Positions 1-6,366 of a stretch of DNA of 7,355 nucleotides are shown in pieces. Under the pieces are notes generated by a model, which saw only the letters and a program-made list of their open reading frames with translations, was not told the origin of the DNA and made no database searches. The position numbers and the translations under genes were made by a program. Numbering within the stretch: the stretch's first letter is position 1; every line of letters starts with the position of its first letter. The stretch is from Alphaproteobacteria bacterium (GTDB lineage Bacteria; Pseudomonadota; Alphaproteobacteria; Rickettsiales; JAIXRX01), in assembly GCA_027485005.1 (NCBI GenBank), contig JAIXRX010000095.1, forward strand, positions 1 through 7,355. Reading direction: 5' to 3'.

Positions 1-35
1 GAGTCCAGCGCGTCTACCAATTCCACCACCGGGGC
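1..35 (-). tRNA. tRNA-Leu, 5' half only (cut by window edge)
   Basis: Read on the minus strand from position 35, the sequence folds as the 5' half of a leucine tRNA: a 7-base acceptor strand GCCCCGG, the U8 G9 spacer, a D arm with stem GUG/CGC and loop GAAUUGGUAGA, then the anticodon 5' stem CUGGA and loop bases C32, U33, C34. The GGAAUUGGUAGACGCGCU core is typical of bacterial tRNA-Leu, which is a class II tRNA with a long variable arm. Only the first anticodon base is inside the window. It is C, so the anticodon is CAA or CAG; I cannot decide which. The 3' half lies to the left of position 1. Confidence 0.9.
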
Positions 36-75
36 ACATGCGACCATATAAAATAGTTCGCTTGGAAGAGGCCGC

Positions 76-103
76 AATATAGCCACCGTTTTGCTGCGGT
101 CAA
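76..103 (-). promoter_or_regulatory. sigma70-type promoter for tRNA-Leu
   Basis: On the minus strand a TTGACC -35 box (98-103) and a TATATT -10 box (76-81) are separated by 16 bases. Transcription should start near 68-70, leaving a 5' leader of about 33 bases to be removed before the mature tRNA end at 35. Both boxes are close to consensus, as expected for a strongly expressed stable RNA. This is a motif match by eye; no start site has been measured. Confidence 0.6.
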
Positions 104-131
104 GTATCTTTCTTCGGGGACATTGTCTCTC

Positions 132-160
132 TTGCCAACCGCCCGCGCACGGCCTACACT
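132..160 (+). promoter_or_regulatory. promoter for the dsbB operon, probably leaderless
   Basis: A TTGCCA -35 box (132-137) and a TACACT -10 box (155-160) have an ideal 17-base spacer. The dsbB ATG begins at 167, seven bases after the -10 box, which is where the transcript itself should start. There is no purine-rich ribosome binding site between them. The promoter is back to back with the tRNA-Leu promoter, with 28 bases between the two -35 boxes. Read by eye. Confidence 0.5.
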
Positions 161-166
161 GCGCCC

Positions 167-658
167 ATGCAAAAATACTGGCTTTCTTCGGCGTTTCGCC
201 CCCATTTAGTCCTTGCTCTTGGCTGCGCTGGCGCCATGGCGGGGGCGCTTATTTCGCAATATGGTTTTGACTGGGCGCCTTGCCCGCTCTGCCTGTGGCA
301 ACGCGTGCCGCATGTGGCGGTCATCATGCTGGCGCTGCTGGCAGCCATGACGTTTGAGGAGCACCCTGCCTTTGCACGCGCTCTATTATTAGCGTCGGTG
401 GTGGCGCTTTTTGCCAATGCGGGGGTGGGCATTTACCATAGCTTGGTGGAACGCCACATTATTATGCCGATGGAAACCTGCACCAATGGCGGCATTGGCG
501 GAGGGTTTGATGCACTTAAAGCCCAACTGCTTGGCGCTAAAGCCGCCCGTTGCGACGTGCCCGCAGAGTTTTTCCCAGGATTTACGATGGCCAATGCCAA
601 TGTGCTGCTTTGCTTTGCGCTGGCCGCCTTTGGGTTTCAACGCTGGGTGCGCGAATGA
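167..658 (+). CDS. dsbB: disulfide bond formation protein DsbB family
   Basis: This 163-residue inner-membrane protein is of the DsbB family, which reoxidises the periplasmic thiol oxidase DsbA and passes the electrons to ubiquinone. The CPLC redox pair is at C39-C42, followed by LWQR with R46 at the position of the quinone-interacting arginine of E. coli DsbB (R48). The second periplasmic pair is C105 and C129, matching C104 and C130 of E. coli. Four hydrophobic spans are visible at about 10-30, 43-62, 68-90 and 141-160, giving the usual four-helix topology. The length is slightly below E. coli DsbB (176). The ATG at 167 is chosen because it gives a normal short N-terminus before helix 1; it has no Shine-Dalgarno sequence and sits at the predicted transcription start. 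The stop overlaps the coq7 start as ATGA. Confidence 0.93.
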   Translation: MQKYWLSSAFRPHLVLALGCAGAMAGALISQYGFDWAPCPLCLWQRVPHVAVIMLALLAAMTFEEHPAFARALLLASVVALFANAGVGIYHSLVERHIIMPMETCTNGGIGGGFDALKAQLLGAKAARCDVPAEFFPGFTMANANVLLCFALAAFGFQRWVRE

Positions 659-1185
659 TTGAAGATTTCCTCCCTTGGCAGGATGTAAAAAAGCGAATGC
701 TGCGCGTGAACCACGCGGGCGAGTATGGCGCTAAACGCATTTACCAAGGCCAACTTGCCACGCTGAAAGACCCGCAGGCACGCGCGCTGGTAGAACATAT
801 GGCCGCACAAGAACAAGAGCATTTGGATTATTTTGATGCGGCGCTAAAACGCGAACGTGTGCGCCCCACGGCGCTCATGCCGCTATGGCATGTGGGTGGG
901 TTTTTGCTGGGCGCGATGACCGCTAAAATGGGAACAGAAGCCGCCATGGCCTGCACGGTGGCGGTGGAAAGCGTGATTGACGAACATTACCGCGAACAAA
1001 CGCCCGTGGCTAGCGCCCACGCCCCTGAATTGGCCGAAAAAATCGAGCAATTCCGCGCCGAAGAACTGGAACATCACGATACAGGCCTTGCCCATGGCGC
1101 AACGGATGCCCCTGCCTATGCAGCGCTTTCTGCTGCGATTCGCGGCATCACCAAAACTGCCATTTTTCTTTCCAAACGCATCTAA
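655..1185 (+). CDS. coq7: demethoxyubiquinone hydroxylase, Coq7 family
   Basis: This 176-residue diiron monooxygenase of the COQ7/CLK-1 family adds the last hydroxyl group of the ubiquinone ring, converting demethoxyubiquinone to demethylubiquinone with O2 at the membrane surface. All six expected iron ligands are seen: E23 in RVNHAGEYGA, E53 and H56 in an ExxH, E105 in VAVESVIDEHY, and E137 and H140 in EELEHHD. The middle stretch around 75-105 is hydrophobic, as expected for the membrane-contacting helices. The start at 655 gives the normal MIEDF-type N-terminus and overlaps the dsbB stop by four bases (ATGA), suggesting translational coupling. An in-frame ATG at 550 would add 35 residues read from inside dsbB and is rejected. 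There is no clear Shine-Dalgarno site, which fits coupling. Confidence 0.95.
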   Translation: MIEDFLPWQDVKKRMLRVNHAGEYGAKRIYQGQLATLKDPQARALVEHMAAQEQEHLDYFDAALKRERVRPTALMPLWHVGGFLLGAMTAKMGTEAAMACTVAVESVIDEHYREQTPVASAHAPELAEKIEQFRAEELEHHDTGLAHGATDAPAYAALSAAIRGITKTAIFLSKRI

Positions 1186-1222
1186 AATCTGTTATCAACC
1201 TTGGCATTCAACTTTATCGACC

Positions 1223-1226
1223 AAGG
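1223..1226 (+). promoter_or_regulatory. ribosome binding site that decides the gltX start
   Basis: AAGG lies seven bases before the ATG at 1234. It supports that start over the in-frame TTG at 1201, which would add 11 residues of no recognisable character in front of the conserved RFAPSPTG motif. Confidence 0.6.
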
Positions 1227-1233
1227 CTTTCTC

Positions 1234-2565
1234 ATGACCGTTCGCGTTCGTTTCGCTCCCTCTCCCACCGGCTTTTTACATGTCGGCAATATCCGCACCG
1301 CGCTGGTGAATTTCCTATTTGCCAAAAAACAAGGCGGTGAATTTTTGCTGCGTTTAGACGACACGGACAAAGAACGTTCTTTGCAAAAATTTGAAGATGC
1401 GATTTTGGAAGACTTGATCTGGCTTGGCATGAAGTGGGACGGCGACATGTTTCGTGAGTCGGAACGCTTTGCCCGCTATGACGAAGCGAAAGCCCAACTG
1501 ATTGCCGCTGGCCGCCTCTATGCCTGCTATGAAACGGCAGAAGAACTCGAATTCAAACGCAAAATGCTTTCTGGCCGTGGCTTGCCTCCCATCTATGATC
1601 GCGCGGCACTGAAACTCACCGATGAACAAAAAGCAAAACATGAAGCGGAAGGCCGCAAGCCGCACTGGCGCTTCTTGCTAGCGGATGGCGATATTGTGTG
1701 GAACGACATGATTCGCGGCGAAGTGCGCATTAATGCGCGCACGGTCTCTGACCCTGTGCTCGTGCGTGCGGACGGTATTCCGCTTTATACCTTCTGCTCC
1801 GTGGTGGACGATATTGATTACAACATCAGCCATATTTTGCGCGGCGAAGACCATGTGACAAATACCGCGGTGCAAACGCAAATTTTCACTGCCATGGGCA
1901 GCGCCATCCCTACTTTTGGGCATATGGCACTGATTAAAACCAAAGACGGTGAACTTTCTAAACGCACGGGCGGCGGGGACATTCGATCCCTTCGTGAAGA
2001 AGGCTTGGAAGCGATGGCCATCAACTCGCTGCTCGCCCGCCTTGGCACCTCCGACCCCATCGAACCCATTGCCGAAATGAGCACCCTGATTGCCGCATTT
2101 GACATCAGCAAATTTGGCCGCGCCCCTGCGAATTACGACCAAGTGGAGCTCGAACGATTGAACGGAAAAATTGTGCAGCAACTCCCATTTGGTGCAGTGC
2201 AGCAAAAACTAAGCGGAAGTGCTGTGGATGAAGCGTTCTGGAATTCGGTGCGTGGCAATCTGCACAAAATTTCTGAAGCAAAAGACTGGTGGAATATTTT
2301 GCATCAACCGATTGCTGCCCCTGCCAATGATGATGCAGATTATACCAAACAAGCCGCTGAACTTTACCCAGCCGCATGGTCTGACAATAGCTTTTCGGAA
2401 TGGACGAATGCGGTGAAAGAAAAAACCGGCCGCAAAGGCAAAGAACTTTTCATGCCGCTGCGCCGCGCGCTGACCGGCCGTGAGGATGGACCAGAGCTGA
2501 AAGCGGTGCTCGCGCTACTCCCACGTGAAAAAGCGATTGCTCGCCTTCGCGGTGAGGCAGCGTAG
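1234..2565 (+). CDS. gltX: glutamate--tRNA ligase, HVGN-type paralogue
   Basis: This 443-residue cytosolic class I aminoacyl-tRNA synthetase charges tRNA with glutamate. The N-terminal catalytic domain opens with RFAPSPTG (6-13), and the HIGH box is HVGN (16-19). LDDTD (41-45) replaces the more usual IEDTD, and RGEDHVTN is at 203-210. The KMSKS-equivalent ELSKR is at 240-244. The C-terminal half is the anticodon-binding region, ending with a conserved GRKGKELFMPLR block and a TGRxxGPE motif. HVGN, DDTD and the long YACYETxEELExKRK segment match the second GluRS copy that I recall from Rickettsia and other Alphaproteobacteria, many of which carry two. One copy may then mainly serve tRNA-Gln before amidation by GatCAB; which copy does this here is not visible. 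The start is set by the AAGG site at 1223-1226. A 48-base gap follows coq7 and only 4 bases separate gltX from cysS. Confidence 0.95.
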   Translation: MTVRVRFAPSPTGFLHVGNIRTALVNFLFAKKQGGEFLLRLDDTDKERSLQKFEDAILEDLIWLGMKWDGDMFRESERFARYDEAKAQLIAAGRLYACYETAEELEFKRKMLSGRGLPPIYDRAALKLTDEQKAKHEAEGRKPHWRFLLADGDIVWNDMIRGEVRINARTVSDPVLVRADGIPLYTFCSVVDDIDYNISHILRGEDHVTNTAVQTQIFTAMGSAIPTFGHMALIKTKDGELSKRTGGGDIRSLREEGLEAMAINSLLARLGTSDPIEPIAEMSTLIAAFDISKFGRAPANYDQVELERLNGKIVQQLPFGAVQQKLSGSAVDEAFWNSVRGNLHKISEAKDWWNILHQPIAAPANDDADYTKQAAELYPAAWSDNSFSEWTNAVKEKTGRKGKELFMPLRRALTGREDGPELKAVLALLPREKAIARLRGEAA

Positions 2566-2569
2566 CACG

Positions 2570-3931
2570 ATGACGACCATTCAACTCTATAACACCCTCA
2601 CCCGCCGCAAGGACGCACTGCAACCGCACACAGCCGGGAAGATTGGCATGTATGTCTGTGGGCCAACGGTGTATGACCGCCCGCATTTGGGCAATGCGCG
2701 TTCCGTGGTGGTATATGACGTGTTGTTTCGCCTGCTGCGCCATGTGTATGGCGAAAGCAACGTGACCTTCGTGCGTAATATTACGGATGTGGACGATAAA
2801 ATTAATGCCGCAGCAATTCAGCGTGGTATTTCGATTCAAGCGCTGACCTCAGAAATCACCGCGCAATTCCACGCGGATGTAGGCGCGCTCAATGTGCTGC
2901 CGCCGACGATCGAGCCGCGCGCGACCGAGCATATTCCACAGATGATTAGCATCATTGAAAAACTGATTGCGAACGGCAATGCTTATGTATCCCAAGAGCA
3001 TGTGTTGTTTGCTGTCACCAGCGAGAGCGCGAATGTGGCATGGCAATATGGCATGCTTTCTGGCCGCAAGCTGGACGATCTGCAAGCCGGCGCCCGCGTG
3101 GATGTGGAGTCTTATAAAAAACATCCGGGTGATTTTGTATTGTGGAAACCAACCGACGCCGAAGATGACCCGTCCAGCGTGTTTGACAGCCCATGGGGCA
3201 AAGGTCGCCCCGGCTGGCACATTGAATGCTCGGCCATGAGCAGCCAATATCTCGGCGATGATTTTGACATTCACGGCGGTGGGTCGGACCTCATGTTCCC
3301 GCATCATGAAAATGAAATTGCGCAAAGCTGCTGCGCCCACCCGCATTCGCATTATGCGAAGCTTTGGGTGCATAATGGCTTCCTCACCGTGAATGGCGAG
3401 AAAATGAGTAAATCACTCGGCAACTTCATTACTGTGCATGATCTTTTACAAAAAGACGTGCACGGCGAAGTGATTCGTTTGGCCTTTATGTCCACCAAAT
3501 ATAATGAGCCACTCGACTGGACAGACAAGCTGTTGGCGGATGCTAAAAAAGCGTTGGACGGCTGGTATCGCGCGACTGAAAATGCCGCGGATGAAGGCAC
3601 CCTGCCCGCTGAATTTATTGAAGCCTTAGCGGATGATATGAACGTGCCAAAGGCGCTGAGCCTGATGCATGGCACCAAAGATGTGGGGGCTTTGCTGGCA
3701 ATGGGGCGCATGCTTGGTTTGCTGCAAAGCACGGCTCAGCAATGGTTTCAAGGCAGCGGAACAGCCGATGAAGTGGCTGACATTGAAGCGGAAATCGAGG
3801 CCCGCAAAGCGGCAAAAGCGGCGAAAAATTGGGCGGAATCCGACCGCATCCGTGATGCTTTGAAAGCGCGCGGAATTCTGCTAGAAGATAAGCCTGACGG
3901 CACGACAATATGGCGAAAATCGAATGACTAA
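2570..3931 (+). CDS. cysS: cysteine--tRNA ligase
   Basis: This 453-residue class I synthetase charges tRNA-Cys in the cytosol. The catalytic core contains CGPTVYDRPHLGN, with the HIGH box as HLGN (39-42). The four zinc ligands that select cysteine are all present: C30, C220 in GWHIEC, and H245 and E249 in FPHHENE. KMSKS is intact at 278-282 and is followed by LGNF. The C-terminal part from about 320 is helical with an alanine- and lysine-rich stretch (405-420), then the conserved WAESDRIRDALKARGILLEDKPDGTTW-like tail. Length is close to E. coli CysS (461). The ATG at 2570 is chosen because it gives the normal MTTIQLYNTLTRRK start; an in-frame ATG at 2525 lies inside gltX. The gene begins four bases after the gltX stop, with a GTGAGG at 2552-2557 as a distant ribosome site, and overlaps cimA by eight bases. 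Confidence 0.97.
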   Translation: MTTIQLYNTLTRRKDALQPHTAGKIGMYVCGPTVYDRPHLGNARSVVVYDVLFRLLRHVYGESNVTFVRNITDVDDKINAAAIQRGISIQALTSEITAQFHADVGALNVLPPTIEPRATEHIPQMISIIEKLIANGNAYVSQEHVLFAVTSESANVAWQYGMLSGRKLDDLQAGARVDVESYKKHPGDFVLWKPTDAEDDPSSVFDSPWGKGRPGWHIECSAMSSQYLGDDFDIHGGGSDLMFPHHENEIAQSCCAHPHSHYAKLWVHNGFLTVNGEKMSKSLGNFITVHDLLQKDVHGEVIRLAFMSTKYNEPLDWTDKLLADAKKALDGWYRATENAADEGTLPAEFIEALADDMNVPKALSLMHGTKDVGALLAMGRMLGLLQSTAQQWFQGSGTADEVADIEAEIEARKAAKAAKNWAESDRIRDALKARGILLEDKPDGTTIWRKSND

Positions 3932-5540
3932 AAACCGCGTTTATCTTTATGACAGCACCCTGCGTGACGGCGCTCAAGCCCGTGGCGTGGACTTCACGTT
4001 GGCGGACAAAATCGCCATTGCAACTGAACTCGACAAATTAGGCATCGATTACATTGAAGGTGGCTGGCCGGGTGCCAACCCCAATGACGACCAGTTTTTT
4101 GCAGCAGCGCCCAAACTTGCACGCGCAAAATTAAGCGCCTTTGGCATGACCCGCCGCTCTGGGCGAAGTGCAGAAAATGACCCTGCCCTGATGGCTTTGC
4201 TAGAAGCGGAAACATCCAATGTTTGTCTGGTTGGCAAGACATGGGATTTTCAAGTAGAAAAAGCCCTTGGCGTGTCACGTAAAGAAAATTTGCGGATGAT
4301 TGAAGAGAGTATTGCGCTGATGGTTAAGCGCAAAAAAGAAACGCATTTTGACGCCGAACATTTCTTTGATGGCTATAAAGCCAACCCAGAATTTGCGCTG
4401 GAATGTTTGCAAACCGCTGCTGCGGGTGGCGCGCGCTGGATTGTGTTGTGCGATACCAATGGCGGTTCACTGCCGCATGAAGTGGGCGAGATTGTGGCCG
4501 AAGTCACCAAGCATATTAAAGGCGAACATCTTGGTATTCATTGCCATAATGACACCGAGCAAGCGGTGGCTAATTCGATTGCGGCAGTGCGCGCTGGCGT
4601 GCGCCAAGTGCAAGGCACCATCAATGGTGTGGGCGAACGTTGCGGCAATGCTAACCTTATGTCCATCATCCCTACCCTTATGTTAAAAATGGGCATGAAC
4701 ACAGGGATTGCCGAAAGCAAATTGCCACAACTGACTCATGTGTCGCGCGTGTTGGATGAGCGATTGAATCGCCCTTCTAACCCCCATGCTGCTTATGTGG
4801 GTGCAGCAGCTTTTGCGCATAAAGGTGGTTTGCATGTGTCGGCAATGGCGAAAGACAGCCGCACCTACGAACATATTGACCCTGCACTGGTGGGCAATAA
4901 CCGCGTCATTTTAGTGTCAGACAAATCAGGGCGCGCCAATATCGTTGCACGGTTAGAACAATTTGGCATTGGCAATGCTGCCGAAAACGAACATATCGCC
5001 GACCTAGTGCGAGTGGTCAAAGAGCGTGAAGTGCTTGGCTATGCCTATGAAGAAGCGGATGCGAGCTTTGAACTGTTGGCGCGTGAGACATTGGGTTTAT
5101 TGCCAGAATTTTTTGAAGTCACCTCGTTTCGTGCACTGGACGAACAACGCTGGAATGCCCGCGGCAAACGCATTACGCTGGCGGAAGCGACCGTAAAAAT
5201 CAAAGTGCAAGGCGAAGAAGTGATGACGGTTGCTGAAGGGAACGGCCCAGTGAATGCGCTTGATAGCGCGCTACGCAAAGCATTACTCACTCATTTCCCT
5301 GAAGTGGCAAGCCTTGCGCTGGTGGATTACAAAGTACGCATCCTAACCCCAAAAGATGCGACTGGCGCGCTCACCCGTGTGCGGATTGAAAGCCGCGATG
5401 AAACCGGCCAAACATGGAACACGATCGGCGTTTCCACCAACATTATCGACGCGTCGTTTAATGCGCTTTATGACGCGATTACTTATCATCTGCTGCGCCA
5501 AAAAATGGCGAAAAAATCTCGTACAAAAAAAGGCGCATAA
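3924..5540 (+). CDS. cimA: (R)-citramalate synthase
   Basis: This 538-residue enzyme of the isopropylmalate/homocitrate synthase superfamily should condense pyruvate with acetyl-CoA to (R)-citramalate, the first step of isoleucine synthesis that bypasses threonine. A TIM-barrel catalytic domain starts with YDSTLRDGAQ (R14 base-pairing partner, D15 metal ligand). YIEGGWPGANPND (43-55) is the signature I associate with the bacterial citramalate synthase branch rather than LeuA. Metal ligands H206 and H208 lie in HCHND (206-210), followed by NGVGERCGNANL (234-245). Residues about 300-395 form the linker region and about 400-525 the LeuA-type dimerisation and regulatory domain, which in characterised relatives binds the feedback inhibitor isoleucine. 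The tail from 524 is strongly basic. The ATG at 3924 overlaps the cysS stop by eight bases. Related LeuA or homocitrate synthase activity is the main alternative and seems less likely. Confidence 0.9.
   Translation: MTKNRVYLYDSTLRDGAQARGVDFTLADKIAIATELDKLGIDYIEGGWPGANPNDDQFFAAAPKLARAKLSAFGMTRRSGRSAENDPALMALLEAETSNVCLVGKTWDFQVEKALGVSRKENLRMIEESIALMVKRKKETHFDAEHFFDGYKANPEFALECLQTAAAGGARWIVLCDTNGGSLPHEVGEIVAEVTKHIKGEHLGIHCHNDTEQAVANSIAAVRAGVRQVQGTINGVGERCGNANLMSIIPTLMLKMGMNTGIAESKLPQLTHVSRVLDERLNRPSNPHAAYVGAAAFAHKGGLHVSAMAKDSRTYEHIDPALVGNNRVILVSDKSGRANIVARLEQFGIGNAAENEHIADLVRVVKEREVLGYAYEEADASFELLARETLGLLPEFFEVTSFRALDEQRWNARGKRITLAEATVKIKVQGEEVMTVAEGNGPVNALDSALRKALLTHFPEVASLALVDYKVRILTPKDATGALTRVRIESRDETGQTWNTIGVSTNIIDASFNALYDAITYHLLRQKMAKKSRTKKGA
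5530..5533 (+). promoter_or_regulatory. ribosome binding site for the trmJ-like gene
   Basis: AAGG lies nine bases before the ATG at 5543, within the last codons of cimA. It supports the ATG at 5543 as the start. Confidence 0.5.
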
Positions 5541-5542
5541 TT

Positions 5543-6250
5543 ATGTTGCCATGCGTGGTTCTCGTGCGCCCGCAAATGGGTGAAAATATTGGTGCTGTTG
5601 CGCGCGCGATGAATAATTTTGGCTTGCGTGAATTACGCATTGTAGCGCCACGAGACGGCTGGCCCAATGCCAAAGCCAACGAGATGGCAGCGAATGCCAC
5701 CGATATTATTGAACATGCAAAAATATATGACGATGTACCAAATGCACTGGCGGATATTCATTATGCCGCGGCCAGCACCGCCCGCCCGCGCGATTTGCCA
5801 AAGGATGTGATAACACCAAATATCATGGCGCAAATGCTGCACCAGCATTCTCAATCTGAGACAAAAACCGCGATTGTTTTTGGCCCCGAACGCACCGGCC
5901 TGACCAATGAGGATTTAGCCTTATGCGATGTGATTGTGACGATTCCGACGGCACCAGAAAACGCCTCACTCAACATCGCGCAAGCCGCCGTGGTGCTTGG
6001 CTATGCATGGTGGACGGCCCAAGAACAAACCGCTGTTGCAGCACCGCACACCCCTGTGGATAAGGGCGCCATGGAGCATTGGTTTAAGACATTAGAAGCT
6101 GCATTAGACGCTGAAAATTTCTGGAATACACCAGAGAAAAAAGAGCGGATGTGGTATAACCTCAGAGCGCTGTTTATGCGCGCTCAGCCTAGCGCTCAGG
6201 AAGTGCAAACCCTGCATGGCATGCTCAAATCTCTGCGTCAGAAACATTAG
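5543..6250 (+). CDS. trmJ: SpoU-family RNA 2'-O-methyltransferase, TrmJ-like
   Basis: This 235-residue SPOUT-fold enzyme uses S-adenosylmethionine to methylate a ribose 2'-OH in RNA. Motif 1 is ENIGAVARAMNNFG (14-27), with N15 and the catalytic R21. Motif 2 is VFGPERTGLTNED (112-124). Motif 3 is IPTAPENASLNIAQAA (134-149), the deep trefoil knot that holds the cofactor. A C-terminal helical extension (about 175-235) carries LRALFMRAQPSAQEVQTLHGML, the tail typical of TrmJ, the enzyme for position 32 of the tRNA anticodon loop. Length fits E. coli TrmJ (246). Only two bases separate it from cimA, so it is probably the last member of the operon. Assignment to the SpoU/TrmH superfamily is firm; the exact target base is inferred from the C-terminal tail. 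Confidence 0.88.
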   Translation: MLPCVVLVRPQMGENIGAVARAMNNFGLRELRIVAPRDGWPNAKANEMAANATDIIEHAKIYDDVPNALADIHYAAASTARPRDLPKDVITPNIMAQMLHQHSQSETKTAIVFGPERTGLTNEDLALCDVIVTIPTAPENASLNIAQAAVVLGYAWWTAQEQTAVAAPHTPVDKGAMEHWFKTLEAALDAENFWNTPEKKERMWYNLRALFMRAQPSAQEVQTLHGMLKSLRQKH

Positions 6251-6274
6251 CCGAAATATTATATTTATCTAAAG

Positions 6275-6300
6275 TTTTAGCGGTTTGCTGCGCCGCAAAA
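6275..6300 (+). repeat. bulged inverted repeat after the trmJ-like gene
   Basis: TTTT (6275-6278) and GCGG (6280-6283) pair with CCGC (6293-6296) and AAAA (6297-6300), giving an eight-pair stem with one bulged A (6279) and a nine-base loop. It begins 25 bases after the trmJ stop. There is no T run after it on the plus strand, so it is a weak terminator at best; it could instead be a transcript-end stabilising hairpin or chance. Confidence 0.3.
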
Positions 6301-6329
6301 CATTGATTGCTTTCCTTTTGCTGCCAAAT

Positions 6330-6345
6330 GGGTTATACCTAACCC
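6330..6345. promoter_or_regulatory. 16-base palindrome upstream of the small gene, possible operator
   Basis: GGGTTA (6330-6335) and TAACCC (6340-6345) are perfect inverted repeats around a 4-base TACC centre. The site ends 21 bases before the small gene's ATG. It contains TTATAC/TATACC, a plausible -10 box (6333-6339) that would start transcription near 6346, but I see no good -35 box at the right distance. A site covering the -10 could be a repressor operator, or the -10 of an activator-dependent promoter. It could also be a short RNA hairpin. The perfect symmetry is seen; the function is inference. Confidence 0.35.
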
Positions 6346-6355
6346 TTAAGAACAT

Positions 6356-6360
6356 GAGGA
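6356..6360 (+). promoter_or_regulatory. strong ribosome binding site of the small gene
   Basis: GAGGA lies six bases before the ATG at 6367, the best Shine-Dalgarno match in the window. It is a main reason for calling this short reading frame a gene. Confidence 0.7.
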
Positions 6361-6366
6361 AAAATA

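Noticed and set aside
550..654. 35-codon N-terminal extension of Coq7 from an in-frame ATG at 550
   Set aside because: It lies inside dsbB in another frame, gives arginine- and cysteine-rich residues unlike any Coq7, and the ATG at 655 yields the normal family N-terminus with an ATGA overlap.
1201..1233. TTG start for gltX
   Set aside because: It would add 11 residues with no conserved character; the ATG at 1234 has AAGG seven bases upstream and begins directly before RFAPSPTG.
1678..2205. 175-codon minus-strand open frame opposite gltX
   Set aside because: It is a mirror of strong codon bias in gltX; the histidine- and arginine-rich product resembles no protein and has no start signals.
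2525..2569. Upstream ATG for cysS
   Set aside because: It is inside the gltX 3' end and adds 15 residues absent from the CysS family start; the ATG at 2570 fits.
2849..3373. 174-codon minus-strand open frame opposite cysS
   Set aside because: It is the antisense shadow of a conserved catalytic domain, with no independent evidence of coding.
6275..6300. Intrinsic terminator for the operon
   Set aside because: The stem is bulged and lacks a following T run on the plus strand, so I list it only as an inverted repeat.
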